Below, one piece after another: positions 1 to 12,336 of a stretch of 22,242 nucleotides of DNA (the first letter of the stretch is position 1; each line of letters starts with the position of its first letter). This DNA is from CAYPZL01 sp964415045 (GTDB lineage Bacteria > Planctomycetota > Phycisphaerae > Sedimentisphaerales > Anaerobacaceae), in assembly GCA_964415045.1 (NCBI GenBank), contig CAYPZL010000090.1, forward strand, positions 1-22,242, written 5' to 3'. A program made the position numbers and the translations under genes. A model generated the notes under the pieces. The model had not been told where the DNA came from. It did no database searches and was given only the letters and a program-made list of their open reading frames with translations.

Positions 1-38
1 TCCTGTTCCCCACGCCCCAGACCAATCGAAAAAGTCAG

Positions 39-1064
39 TCAACTTGAGTTCTTGAGCTTGGCCTGACGTTGCCTCTGCAGCGCCAGCGTGGCCTCGGCGC
101 TGGTGAGCTTGGCCTTGGCCTGGGCCAACTGCGAGCGTGCCTGCGCTTCGGTCCGTTCCAGCTCGCGCTGCGCCTCCTGGTAGTCGCTGAGGAACTGCTC
201 GGCCTGCTTGACGAACTCGTAGCGCATGAAGAGGTCTTTGGCGATCCCGGCCTTCTCCTTCTCGAGCTCCAGTCTCTGCCTGTCGAGCCGGTCCCGTTGC
301 AGCTCTGTCTCGGCCACGTATTGTTTCTGATGCAGCTTCTCCGTCCACTCCAGGGTGTAAATGGCGTTTTGCAGATTGGCTTCGGCCAGGGCGATGCTGC
401 CCGTCAGCTCGCGGAGCTTCTGTTTCGCTTCGCCGCCCAGACTGTTCGGGTCGTCAAGCAGCGACGCGATCAACTCGTCGGTGTCGGCCTTCGGATCGGT
501 CTGCTCGACCAGATGCGCCGCCAGAGTCTCCCCCACGTACTTCTGCAGGTCCATCAAGGCAAACTTCACCTTCAGCTCGGCGGCCGTGACGTCGCTTTCG
601 TTCTGCTTGACCTGGATCTGGTAGGCCTCCCGCGCCTCGGCGTCACTGGCCTCGGCCGTGGCCAGCTCGATCTCCCGCTGCGCCAGCTCCTCTTTGATCT
701 GGGACGAATCCAGCTCCACCAGCACCTTGCCGTTGTCCACGTCTTCCTGACTGACGTACGTTCCCTCGGGGACAATCTCGACGATGCTCGTGCGCCCCTC
801 CACCTCGCATTTGACGTCGGTCGAGTTGACCGCCTTGATGCCGCCGCTTTCGACGACACTAATCGTCAGATCGCCGCGTTTGACGGCGAAATACCCCGAG
901 CGTCCCCCGGCGCCGTCCGTGTCACCGCCCCTGCCGCGCCAGAGACCGAGCGCCCCCAGGCTTCCCACTCCGACCGTCGCCAGCGTCAGTACGACGAACC
1001 ACCGCGCCAGCCCGGCACGAACCCTTCGGCGGCAGTGTGCTGTGTGTGCGTCGTTGCGTTTCAT
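39..1064 (-). CDS. Membrane-fusion (HlyD/MacA-like) efflux adaptor, C-terminally truncated
   Basis: Periplasmic adaptor that would join an inner-membrane exporter to a TolC-type channel. I chose the ATG at 1064 because AAGGA lies about 10 nt upstream; a longer reading to 1163 lacks support. The 341-residue product has a basic N-terminus, one membrane segment (WFVVLTLATVGVGSLGALGLW), a first lipoyl/barrel-like half (GDLTISVVESGGIKAV, then VEIVPEGTYVSQEDVDNGKV) and long alternating coiled-coil helices. It ends with KLKNSS directly after the second helical arm. The second lipoyl half (usually '...IRAPxDGxV') and the beta-barrel expected in this family are missing, and the 38 bases left in the window show no such motif in any frame. 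It starts 55 nt after the TolC-like gene, which supports a shared operon. The transporter itself would be left of the window. It may be a pseudogene or a natural short form. Confidence 0.82.
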   Translation of the reverse strand: MKRNDAHTAHCRRRVRAGLARWFVVLTLATVGVGSLGALGLWRGRGGDTDGAGGRSGYFAVKRGDLTISVVESGGIKAVNSTDVKCEVEGRTSIVEIVPEGTYVSQEDVDNGKVLVELDSSQIKEELAQREIELATAEASDAEAREAYQIQVKQNESDVTAAELKVKFALMDLQKYVGETLAAHLVEQTDPKADTDELIASLLDDPNSLGGEAKQKLRELTGSIALAEANLQNAIYTLEWTEKLHQKQYVAETELQRDRLDRQRLELEKEKAGIAKDLFMRYEFVKQAEQFLSDYQEAQRELERTEAQARSQLAQAKAKLTSAEATLALQRQRQAKLKNSS

Positions 1065-1119
1065 GATCGTCTTGTCCTTCGCTGCGATGCTTACAAGCTG
1101 AACTTTTGCAAAACTCTTC

Positions 1120-2880
1120 TTACAAGCTCTTCCAGAGCCGGTCGGATTCCGGAAGGAATTCACGAAAATCGCTGCGGGCCTTGTGCGCGGGCATGGGCGT
1201 TGCGGGGCGAGACGGCTCCGGCCCGCCGCGTACGGTGCTCCGAGGCTGCATTTCGGTGTGCCGCCACATGCCGTCCGGCTGCACCTGCAAGAGCCCGATG
1301 TCGCGAAAGAACGTCAATTTCGCGACGGTGTGCGCGACCAGCGCGGCGGTTAGGTCGTTCTGGGCCTGGAGCAGCGCGTCTTGCGATTCCAGCAGGTCGC
1401 GGGTCTGGACCCGTCCGGCCTCCAGGAGCAACGAGGTACTCTCCACGCGCTTCTGAGCCAGGCGAATGCTGTTCTTCTGAATGCGGTAGGACTCGGCCTG
1501 ACGGCGCAACTGGCGATACGCCTCCCGCACGTCCAATTTGACCGTATCCACCTCGTTCTCGTGCGTACGCCGCTGCTGCTGCAGCGCGATCAGCGCCTCC
1601 CGGTAGGCGTTTCTCTCGGCCTTGCGATCGAACGGCAGGTCGGCTTCGAGGCCGAGCCGGTAGAGGCCCTCATGAAACTGCAGGCGGGCGAAATCGGTAT
1701 CCGGTGTGGAATTCACGGCCGTGCCGCCCACCAGGTTCAGCTCCGCACCGAGATTGTCCGCCGCCACCATCACCTTGCGGGCGGCATCTTCCACGGCGTC
1801 GGCGCTGTTGGCAAGGTCCAGACGCTCGCTCAACGCCGTTTGGATCGCCGCCTCCACCGTGTAGTCCGGATCCAGAACCTCGGTCCGACGCAATGCCTCC
1901 AGCTCGTTCGGATCCAGCTCCACCTCCGCATCCGTGGGCAGCGCCAGGCGAATCTTGAATTGATCGAGCGCCTGGGCGTACCGCTCCTGCGCCGCGACGA
2001 CGTTGTCCTGGGCCCGCAGAACGTCCTGCACCGTCTGGTCAACCTCGAAGGAATCCCGCCTGCCGGCTTCGGCTTCCATTTCGAGCCGCTCGCGCGACAG
2101 GACCCTTCTTTCGTAGTCGTTTTGGGCGTTTGTCACCGTATCCCGCAGCCGCAGAACATTATAATAGTCCGTCACGATGGAGACGACGAACGTCTTGCGA
2201 TATCGGTTGAACGAGCGAATCTGGTATAGGACATTGCGTTCAGCCTGGGTGAGGTTTTCCTGTGCGATCTTGCGCCCCCGCCCGCGCAGCAGGGGCTGGG
2301 TGAAACTGACGTTGAGGACCGAGCCTAAAGAGGTACGGGGGTCTCCGGTCAGGAAGCGTGCCCAATCCAGGGCGATGCCGGCGCTGATCTGGGCCCCGTC
2401 GGCCAGTGCCCGGCTGAATCCCAGGGCGCCGCCGCCGGTGAGCGACTCGTCGTCGCGCTCGTTCAGGTAGCCGGCGTCCACGGTGCCGAACCACTGCCGG
2501 GCAAATTCGTGCCGTGCCAGCGTCAGAGTCAATCCCGCCAGATAGAGCAGTTCCTTCTGACGCCGATAATCCCGGTTGTGGGCGGTCGCGAGCGCAACGG
2601 CCCGGGCCAGCGAGAGCCGGCCCGCCGTGGCGCTGCGCTCGATCCGGATATCGTGCGGCGACCGAGGTGCATCGCTCAAGGTGTAGTTGACCCTGCTCCC
2701 GAAGCGGTCCTCCCATTTGCTGTCGATGATGCCGTACACTTCCTTGTCCGCTTCGGCCTTGTAATGGGCGGGGCTGCATCCGGCGATCAGAGCCAGGACC
2801 GTCAGCGTGCAGATTCTCCGGATCGAAATTCGTCCCCGTTCACAGCAGCGTATGGGGATGATGCGATGATGCGGGGACAC
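1120..2880 (-). CDS. TolC-like outer-membrane efflux lipoprotein
   Basis: Outer-membrane factor of a tripartite efflux or type I secretion system. The mature protein shows the two repeated helical OEP regions: one near SLARAVALATAHNRDYRRQ through VVSIVTDYYNVLRL, the other near LSERLDLANSADAVEDAARK through DVREAYRQLRRQAESYRIQK. Beta-strand segments (FGTVDAGYLN, LGSVLNVSFTQPLLRGRG) sit between. A lipobox (LALIAGC) follows a hydrophobic stretch, so lipid anchoring is likely. The start is uncertain. The frame is open to an ATG at 3099, and ATGs at 2979 (GGAGG 13 nt upstream), 2958 and 2922 exist. I give the GTG at 2880 because it puts the lipobox cysteine at residue 35 and leaves out an arginine-rich, non-coding-like extension; it has no good ribosome site. 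The adaptor gene follows after 55 nt. Confidence 0.88.
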   Translation of the reverse strand: MSPHHRIIPIRCCERGRISIRRICTLTVLALIAGCSPAHYKAEADKEVYGIIDSKWEDRFGSRVNYTLSDAPRSPHDIRIERSATAGRLSLARAVALATAHNRDYRRQKELLYLAGLTLTLARHEFARQWFGTVDAGYLNERDDESLTGGGALGFSRALADGAQISAGIALDWARFLTGDPRTSLGSVLNVSFTQPLLRGRGRKIAQENLTQAERNVLYQIRSFNRYRKTFVVSIVTDYYNVLRLRDTVTNAQNDYERRVLSRERLEMEAEAGRRDSFEVDQTVQDVLRAQDNVVAAQERYAQALDQFKIRLALPTDAEVELDPNELEALRRTEVLDPDYTVEAAIQTALSERLDLANSADAVEDAARKVMVAADNLGAELNLVGGTAVNSTPDTDFARLQFHEGLYRLGLEADLPFDRKAERNAYREALIALQQQRRTHENEVDTVKLDVREAYRQLRRQAESYRIQKNSIRLAQKRVESTSLLLEAGRVQTRDLLESQDALLQAQNDLTAALVAHTVAKLTFFRDIGLLQVQPDGMWRHTEMQPRSTVRGGPEPSRPATPMPAHKARSDFREFLPESDRLWKSL

Positions 2881-3280
2881 ACCCGCCCCGTCGGGCCGAG
2901 AGGCCGCTGTTGCCCGCCGCATGCTCCCGGCGTCCCGCGAATGACCAAACCTCCGCATAGGCACGATCTCATTTCCCATACAATCGATATAACCTCCACC
3001 CGTCCAGCGAGGCCGGCCGCGTTGCCCAGGGACAGTCTGCCCGAAGTGGCCGCTGTACCTCACGTCTTGTAAGCTAAGACGCACGGAAGGAACGAGCATT
3101 ACCTAAAAAAACCGATAACTTCGGCATTCTCGGGCGGGTTCCCGGCAAGCGCCCCTGGTGCGGGACCGCGGTGCGCCCGCCGGGGGTAGGTGGCCGTGCG
3201 TGCGCCGGCACGAACGCAAGCGAGACGCTCGCCGTGGGCGAGGATTCCGTGTGAATCGTTGAAGTCGCCGGCGCCGCGGC
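2881..3280. other. Intergenic region between sensor kinase and TolC-like gene
   Basis: About 400 bases without a convincing gene. It holds a weak minus-strand terminator (3105-3124), a 6-bp inverted repeat CGTCTT/AAGACG at 3063-3081, and the alternative upstream starts of the TolC-like gene. I could not identify a convincing promoter for the efflux genes here. Confidence 0.5.
3105..3124 (-). terminator. Weak intrinsic terminator after the sensor kinase gene
   Basis: On the minus strand CCGA-AGTTA-TCGG is followed directly by seven T residues. The stem is only 4 bp, so termination may be partial. It separates the kinase transcript from the efflux genes. Confidence 0.35.
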
Positions 3281-6904
<3,624 letters not shown>

Positions 6905-7034
6905 TGTCCTTCTCCTTCGTATCCGGATCGGCAACCGGAGTCCGGCAAAACGCCTCGTCCCGCCGACCGACAAACCGTCTGCCGGCTCGCATGAGCGCGG
7001 CCGTTCACCCGGTCGCCGCCCCGGCGCGCTTTGC

Positions 7035-7448
7035 CTACTTCAATTTCTTATGGGTGAGAATCTCGCGAATCTTTTCCATGAGCTGGTTGAAATCGAACGG
7101 CTTGGTGACGTAGTCGGCCACGCCGTGCGCCGAGGCGGCGGCGATGTCACGCGGTTCGCAGCGCGCCGTCAGCATGATCACCGGAATCTCCTTGAGCCGA
7201 GGATCGGCCTGGAGACATTCCAGCGTTTCGTGGCCATCCATCACCGGCATGTTCGTGTCCAGCAGAATCAGGTCCGGCTTCTCGGCCACCGCTCTTTCGA
7301 GGCCTTCGCGTCCGTTCGCGGCGGTGACTACATCGCAGTTGGCGAACTTCAGGCGGTACTCCACCGTGCTGACGAGGTCCGGCTCGTCGTCTACGATCAG
7401 CACCTTCGCCTGCGTTGCGGATTTCTTCGATTTAAATAGCTTCAACAT
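7035..7448 (-). CDS. Single-domain response regulator (CheY-like receiver)
   Basis: A 137-residue protein made of one receiver domain after a basic N-terminal tail. The acidic pair D20/D21 (VLIVDDEPD), phospho-acceptor D64 (ILLDTNMPVMDG), T94 (IMLTA) and K116 (YVTKPFD) are all in place, so it should accept phosphate. There is no output domain, so it probably acts by protein contact or as a relay step. The ATG at 7448 has AGGAG 5 nt upstream. It starts 39 nt after the secretin gene and precedes the sensor kinase, which suggests co-transcription with the secretion operon and a role in controlling it or in the same behaviour. That role is inference. Confidence 0.93.
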   Translation of the reverse strand: MLKLFKSKKSATQAKVLIVDDEPDLVSTVEYRLKFANCDVVTAANGREGLERAVAEKPDLILLDTNMPVMDGHETLECLQADPRLKEIPVIMLTARCEPRDIAAASAHGVADYVTKPFDFNQLMEKIREILTHKKLK

Positions 7449-7487
7449 GGCAACTCCTTTGGTCCGACTCGAGAGCGTCGTCGACGC

Positions 7488-8723
7488 TCATCGCCCTTGT
7501 TTCTCATCCGGCGCGGGCTCTTTCGTCTCTTTCTTCCGCAGCAGACTGCTCCGCCGCAGGGAATCCACCTTCTCGGCAATATGTTCGGGAACCGGCTCGC
7601 CGGCGTACATGTGCGGGGACAGAAGCACGACCAGCTCCGAGTGCGCGGCGATGGTCCGGCGGCTCTTGAAAAACCAGCCGACCAGCGGCAGGTCGCCCAG
7701 CAGCGGAATCTGGTCGGTCGATACCGTCTTCTCCTCCCGCCGCAGCCCGCCGATGATCACCGTCTGCCCGTCCGCCAGCAACAGCGACGTCGTGGCCTGG
7801 CGCGTATCCACCACCGGGATGCCCCGGTCGCTTTCGCCGGTACGCACGTTCTGTTGCGTGTCCACCTCCAGGAAAATGTTGCTGTCATCGGTTACGGTCG
7901 CCGAGACCTGGAGGTTGACGCCGACCTCCTTGAATTCGGTCGAGGTCAACGCGTTGGCTCCGCCCGTGGCCGTATCCATGACCTCCTGGTACGGGATCTC
8001 CTCCACCGCCTTGATCGTCGCCGATTTCCCGCTGACCACCAGGGCGCGCGGGCTGGCCAGGATTTCCACGTCGCGTTTCTCCTGGATCATGTGCAGGACG
8101 TGGCGCACGGTACCGCTGACCACGCTGAAATCGCCGCCCAGACCGACCGTATTGAAGGCGGTGGCGAAGCCTCGCGTTTCGGCGGTATCCGGCGTGGACT
8201 GAAGCCGCTCGGTCGTGAAATTCTGGCGGTAGATCACGTCGTAATTGTCGCTGGAGAGCAGGTCCCAGTTGATCCCGATCTCCGTGTCGTCGCCCAGCTT
8301 CACGTCGAGAATCACCACCTCCACCATCACCTGGCGCGGCGTAACGTCGGCCTTCTTGATCTCGGCCAGAATGCGGGCCAGGTTCGCCTCGTCATCGCAG
8401 ATCACCACGGAGTTGTTCTTCTCGTTGATCGCCACCATGCCGCGGTCGCTCACCATCTTCTGCAGCACGCTCTGGACGCTCTTGGCGTCGAGGAACTTCA
8501 GAACCACCGTCTCGAGCAGCAAGTCCGCCGGCTCGACGGGCGCTGGCTCTTGCGGGACGGGCACCGGCGGTTTGGGCTCGCCCAGCAGCGCGGTAAAGGG
8601 ATTGCTCGCCTGCGCCTGCGATCCGGCAGCGGCCGGCGGCTCGGCCGCCCCGACCGGCAGAGCGGTCAAGCTCAGGCTCAGAGTACAGCACAACAAAACG
8701 ATCGTCCGCGTCGATTCATTCAT
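7488..8723 (-). CDS. gspD: Short secretin, GspD/PilQ-like
   Basis: Outer-membrane channel subunit of the secretion or pilus system. The 411 residues contain a signal peptide (~1-26, ending PVGA before AEPP), a proline-rich linker (~49-66), one N-domain (~67-126; VLKFLDAKSVQSVLQKM, then NSVVICDDEANLARI) and the secretin core (~130-372), with VEVVILDVKLGDDTEIGINW at its start and the signature IPLLGDLPLVGWFF near its end. After the core is a short charged tail. Classical GspD or PilQ proteins are about 600-750 residues with several N-domains or AMIN domains, so this is a minimal form. The start overlaps the stop of the upstream gspM-like gene by 8 nt, so translation is probably coupled. PilQ-like is an equally fair name. 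Confidence 0.92.
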   Translation of the reverse strand: MNESTRTIVLLCCTLSLSLTALPVGAAEPPAAAGSQAQASNPFTALLGEPKPPVPVPQEPAPVEPADLLLETVVLKFLDAKSVQSVLQKMVSDRGMVAINEKNNSVVICDDEANLARILAEIKKADVTPRQVMVEVVILDVKLGDDTEIGINWDLLSSDNYDVIYRQNFTTERLQSTPDTAETRGFATAFNTVGLGGDFSVVSGTVRHVLHMIQEKRDVEILASPRALVVSGKSATIKAVEEIPYQEVMDTATGGANALTSTEFKEVGVNLQVSATVTDDSNIFLEVDTQQNVRTGESDRGIPVVDTRQATTSLLLADGQTVIIGGLRREEKTVSTDQIPLLGDLPLVGWFFKSRRTIAAHSELVVLLSPHMYAGEPVPEHIAEKVDSLRRSSLLRKKETKEPAPDEKQGR

Positions 8724-9318
8724 CCGTCACATCCTCCTCTTCGTCGAGGACCAAAATCGCAACCGCGACATTGCACTTGAGCTTGCCCGTACGAACGTCG
8801 GCCAGTTCCATCCGGCAGGAATCGATCCAGATCTCCTGCGAACGATGTTGCAGTCGCTCGAACCATCCGATCAAGTCGTTGTACTGTCCCAGCACGGTGA
8901 GGTTGGCTCGATGCACGGCTATGGCCGGCTCCGGCGCGGACGTCCCGCTGCCGGACAGGCCTTTCGCGAAGGCGAAATCCAAAGAAGTCACAGTGCAGCC
9001 GGTCTCCGCCGCCAGCGTTTCGAAGTCGCTGAAGAAAGCCGTCGCCTGGGTCGGGGTGAAGAACTTCGCCTGCAGCGTCTCCAACTCGCTGCTGACGGTC
9101 TCGAATCGCCGGCGATTCGTCTCCAGCGCCGCGGAAACGTCGTTCTTGCGCGCCGTCATGTCCTGGACGAACGGCTCGTATCTCTGCACCGCCTGGAGAT
9201 ACGCTAGGTGGGGTGAAAGGATCCACCCGTAGCCCGCAATGGCCACCGCCACGATCAAAGCCACGGACATCGCCTTCTGCGCCGACCGGTTCAGTGTAGC
9301 AGTACGTTGGATAAGCAC
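8716..9318 (-). CDS. gspM: GspM/PilO-like inner-membrane assembly protein
   Basis: A bitopic protein of 200 residues: short cytoplasmic tail, one membrane segment (~17-35; SVALIVAVAIAGYGWIL), a coiled-coil (~45-90) and a small alpha/beta periplasmic domain (TVTSLDFAFAKG ... NLTVLGQYNDLIGWFERLQ). This layout matches PilO/GspM, which pair with PilN/GspL on the inner-membrane platform. The start is GTG at 9318 with AGGAA about 8 nt upstream; the ribosome site overlaps the stop of the gspL-like gene 10 nt away. Identity rests on layout and position more than on sequence motifs, as this family is poorly conserved. Confidence 0.82.
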   Translation of the reverse strand: MLIQRTATLNRSAQKAMSVALIVAVAIAGYGWILSPHLAYLQAVQRYEPFVQDMTARKNDVSAALETNRRRFETVSSELETLQAKFFTPTQATAFFSDFETLAAETGCTVTSLDFAFAKGLSGSGTSAPEPAIAVHRANLTVLGQYNDLIGWFERLQHRSQEIWIDSCRMELADVRTGKLKCNVAVAILVLDEEEDVTDE

Positions 9319-9328
9319 GGCGTCTTTC

Positions 9329-10822
9329 CTAAGGCATCGTCTTCAACAAACAATCGATCTGATATCGTAACAGGCCCGCTTCGCCGCCGGCCTTGTCCAC
9401 CCGGGTCAGAGAGACCGAGACAAACGGCTCGCGCGTCCCCAGGGTCCGGGCGAAGGCCCGGGCCGCCTCGTAGGACAGAGTTAGTCCCTGGACCCGGAGC
9501 TTTTCGGCGTCGTCACTCGAGAGCTCGGTGATACACACTCCCTCCGGCCTCGTGTCACGGATCGCGCGGAGAAACACGGACCAGTCCACCTGATTTCGCT
9601 GGTGCAGCACGTCCTGCATCCGCTGCAACCGCCCCTGCGAGCGTTCCAGCAAATCCTCCAGCGCATCGGCCCGACTCACCAGGGCCGTGGTGGCATAGAG
9701 CTTACGCGACGATTTCGTCCGCTCGATATCGTGACGCATCCGGTTGGCGGTGCGTATCATGAACTGAGGTGCGATCAGCATCCCCAGCACGATCAGAGCG
9801 GCAATGTTCCCCGTCACCAGCATGTGCCTCTTGAACGACCTGGCCTGCTCGACTTCCTCCGGCAGCAGGTTCACCGCCCAGGGGTCGGCGTCGGCGTCCA
9901 GTTTCTTCAGGGCCAGACCCACGGCCACCTTCGAGGCGGGCGGACGCAATGCCTTCGCGTCCGACGATCCTGACGCGGGGCCGGTCTCGCGCGGGGCTTG
10001 CCCGCCCGCGGCGTCCAACCCGCCCATGCTCCGCAGGGCCGCAACGACCTCCCGCTCCAGGGGCACGGCGTCCCGGACAACCACCATCACCTCGCCGGCG
10101 TCGGCGTTCACCCCGTAATATCGAATCATCATCCGGATCTGTTCGAGAAGCCAGCCGCTCACGTCGTCGGCTCCTTCGTCCCGGGGCAGGTCCTTGACCC
10201 GCACGGCTTCCAGCGTGCCCTTGCGCAGCAAACAGGCCGACAGATGGGACGCGCTGATTTCCACGATCAGCCGGTTGCCCGGACGCGCGCCGGGCGCCTT
10301 GTCGCGCTGGACCCCTCGCGCCAGCGCCAGCAGCGCCGGCTCGACCGCCTCCACCGTCAGTCCCGCCGCCGCACCGGCCTGCACCAGCTTCTGTATCGTA
10401 TCGCTTTCGGCGGCCACCGACAGCAGGCGGGCATCACCGCCGCCGACCGCGCAGAAATCCGATGCAAAGTCCCGGCCCGACAAGGCCACGTATTGCGTCA
10501 GCTCGCCTGCGACGAAATCGCCCACGTTCGCCGGCAACGGCGCAGGCATCTCGAGCATCTGCATCACCAGCGGGTTGAAAGACACGGTCAGCGCCGCCTT
10601 CATGCGGCCGATTCGCGCGTGCCGGCGCAGCTTCCGCAACGTCCGGGCCAGGCCCGCGATGTCTTCGAGGCCGCCGTCGCCCACCGTCGGCTCGGGCAAA
10701 GGCAGGCAAGCTTCGCGAACGACCTTCCATCCGCGGGCCTCCGACGAACGCGACACGAGCGCCAGACTCACGCGGTCCCGGCACACGTCGATCCCCAACG
10801 CTGTCTTCCTGCGATGCTTCAT
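9329..10822 (-). CDS. gspL: PilM-PilN fusion (GspL-like) platform protein
   Basis: A 497-residue inner-membrane platform protein. Residues ~1-265 form a PilM/actin-like cytoplasmic domain (TALGIDVCRDRVSLALV at the start; RLIVEISASHLSACLL as the second phosphate-binding-type strand). A low-complexity linker (~270-300) follows, then VNLLPEEVE (~317-325). That resembles the INLLP segment by which free PilN binds PilM. Next come one membrane helix (~335-356), a coiled-coil and a small periplasmic ferredoxin-like domain (~415-495). The whole equals PilM plus PilN on one chain, the same plan as GspL of type II secretion. The ATG overlaps the upstream stop as ATGA (10819-10822), indicating translational coupling with the gspK-like gene. 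Confidence 0.88.
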   Translation of the reverse strand: MKHRRKTALGIDVCRDRVSLALVSRSSEARGWKVVREACLPLPEPTVGDGGLEDIAGLARTLRKLRRHARIGRMKAALTVSFNPLVMQMLEMPAPLPANVGDFVAGELTQYVALSGRDFASDFCAVGGGDARLLSVAAESDTIQKLVQAGAAAGLTVEAVEPALLALARGVQRDKAPGARPGNRLIVEISASHLSACLLRKGTLEAVRVKDLPRDEGADDVSGWLLEQIRMMIRYYGVNADAGEVMVVVRDAVPLEREVVAALRSMGGLDAAGGQAPRETGPASGSSDAKALRPPASKVAVGLALKKLDADADPWAVNLLPEEVEQARSFKRHMLVTGNIAALIVLGMLIAPQFMIRTANRMRHDIERTKSSRKLYATTALVSRADALEDLLERSQGRLQRMQDVLHQRNQVDWSVFLRAIRDTRPEGVCITELSSDDAEKLRVQGLTLSYEAARAFARTLGTREPFVSVSLTRVDKAGGEAGLLRYQIDCLLKTMP

Positions 10823-11214
10823 TCGTTGATCCTCAGCACGTCGATTCTCACTACATGAGGCGGTCCGTCCGTCGAGACGGTCACGTCCGCTTCCACTTTC
10901 GCCACAAATCCCCGGGACGTGACGCCCGTGGCGGTCAGGGTCGATCCATCCACCGCCACCGTATAGGAACCGCCGTTGAACGGCTTGTCGATGTAGCCGG
11001 TCGTCCAGGTCGCGTCGGCGCGAAGCTGCGCCAGCGCATCATTCAGGCCCGCTTCGGCCGTGGCCAGCGCCTCGGCCGCATACAGGTGGTTCCGCATTAC
11101 CTGAATCTCTTCCGTGTTGATCTGCAAATGTGCCATCACCGTCGCCGCCAGCAGCGCCAGAATGAACACGACCATCAGCAGTACCGAACCGGTTTGACTT
11201 CGTTTTTTTCGCAT
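10819..11214 (-). CDS. gspK: GspK/PilX-like minor pseudopilin
   Basis: A 131-residue protein with a basic leader and a prepilin-type junction TG|SVLLMVVFILALLAATV, followed by a long helix (NTEEIQVMRNHLYAAEALAT). Position 5 of the mature protein is not glutamate. In type II secretion only GspK, at the pseudopilus tip, normally lacks that Glu, which fits its place after gspJ. It is much shorter than usual GspK (about 300 residues) and closer in size to PilX, so the large tip domain is absent. It lies 6 nt after gspJ and overlaps gspL as ATGA. Confidence 0.82.
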   Translation of the reverse strand: MRKKRSQTGSVLLMVVFILALLAATVMAHLQINTEEIQVMRNHLYAAEALATAEAGLNDALAQLRADATWTTGYIDKPFNGGSYTVAVDGSTLTATGVTSRGFVAKVEADVTVSTDGPPHVVRIDVLRINE

Positions 11215-11220
11215 ACGGAC

Positions 11221-12336
11221 TCACGGCGTCAATGGATCCGCCTCCACCGGGACCGCGACATCGATCTTGACGTAATCTGTAAAGAGCCGGCAGGGTTGCG
11301 GGCTCGTTTTCTTGTCGTTGGAAACGATCAACAACAGGATCGTATCGTCCCCGACCCCTCCGATGTAATTGACCAGTGCGTCGTCGCGCGATCCGCTCAG
11401 GGTGATCTCCAGTTCCGTGCTCGGCGAGGCCGCCAGTAATTCGTAGCTCGCGGTGCCGTAGTTCCACAGGTACAAGCTCGCCCCGTCGAGGCGAGCGTTA
11501 TGTGTGTTGATGCACTGCCCGTTCCAGGTCGCCGCGATCTGGGCTACGTCCGCTTCGTCCTCATCGATGACAAAGACGAATCGCGCCTGCGCGTATTCCG
11601 AATTCGACGTGACGCTCACGGTGTGCGAGTCGCTGTCCTCCAGCTCCAGCGCGTCATATTCCCCGGCACTGAGTTCCGCCGACGGCGTATCAGGATCATC
11701 GGGAACCTGGGGCTTGCCTTGATCGGCAAACGCGACAACCTCCACGCCCTGCTGACGCGTCGCGAAGTCGTACGTAGTCGTGACGCTTTCCCGCAGCACG
11801 TTCCCGTTGGCGCGCAGATAGCAGGCGCCGGTGACGGTGCGGTCGCGTGCCAGACGGCCGGTGCTGCGCAAGATGGCCTCCCAGGTCACCAGCCGAATGG
11901 CGGCCGGTTCCTGCGTCGGAAGGGCCAGGTCGTTGGCGTCGTAACACACGAACCGCAGGCTCGACACGGGCCCCGCCAGATCGGAGGGATCGCCTGCCGG
12001 TCCGAATTGCACGTAGTCGCCGGTGCCGACGCCGTATCGATTGGTCACAGCGTTGGCATCCTCGAACTCGATGTACCCGTCGGTCTCCGAGGCAGCGCTG
12101 ACCTGCACGACGCGAGTCGCCTGGCCGAGATGGCGCAGAAGATGCTCGTTCAAGACGCGGCTGTTCTGGATCATCTCCGACTGCGCGCGCTGCGTGTCCG
12201 AGCCGTTGCGGATGCCCGCCAGCAAAGGCAGCACGGCCCCCATGACAACGACCATCAGCGCCATGGCGACGACCAGCTCGACCACGGTCATCCCGCCCGG
12301 CCTGTTTTCATCCTGGTTTCGACACACAATCTTCAT
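11221..12336 (-). CDS. gspJ: GspJ/PilW-like minor pseudopilin
   Basis: A 371-residue pseudopilin. A prepilin peptidase site GG|MTVVELVVAMALMVVVMG lies near residue 15, with Glu at mature position 5. The globular part begins with a region typical of PilW/GspJ (AQSEMIQNSRVLNEHLLRHL) and ends in beta-rich, acidic sequence. It is longer than typical GspJ (~200), with an insertion-like central part rich in D, E and S (DSDSHTVSVTSNSEYAQARF). The ATG at 12336 has AGGAA 7 nt upstream. A 258-nt gap separates it from gspI, which is unusual for this otherwise tight operon. Confidence 0.87.
   Translation of the reverse strand: MKIVCRNQDENRPGGMTVVELVVAMALMVVVMGAVLPLLAGIRNGSDTQRAQSEMIQNSRVLNEHLLRHLGQATRVVQVSAASETDGYIEFEDANAVTNRYGVGTGDYVQFGPAGDPSDLAGPVSSLRFVCYDANDLALPTQEPAAIRLVTWEAILRSTGRLARDRTVTGACYLRANGNVLRESVTTTYDFATRQQGVEVVAFADQGKPQVPDDPDTPSAELSAGEYDALELEDSDSHTVSVTSNSEYAQARFVFVIDEDEADVAQIAATWNGQCINTHNARLDGASLYLWNYGTASYELLAASPSTELEITLSGSRDDALVNYIGGVGDDTILLLIVSNDKKTSPQPCRLFTDYVKIDVAVPVEADPLTP

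Noticed and set aside
1090..1130. Direct repeat TTACAAGCT twice around a TTTTGCAAAA palindrome in the TolC-adaptor gap
   Set aside because: The units are only 9-10 nt, one lies over the TolC-like stop codon, and nothing links them to a function.
69..1541. Long plus-strand open frame opposite the adaptor and TolC-like genes
   Set aside because: It is the antisense shadow of two well-supported minus-strand genes, with composition dictated by their codon use. The same holds for the long plus-strand frames at 7497-8780, 11500-13239 and 3335-4615.
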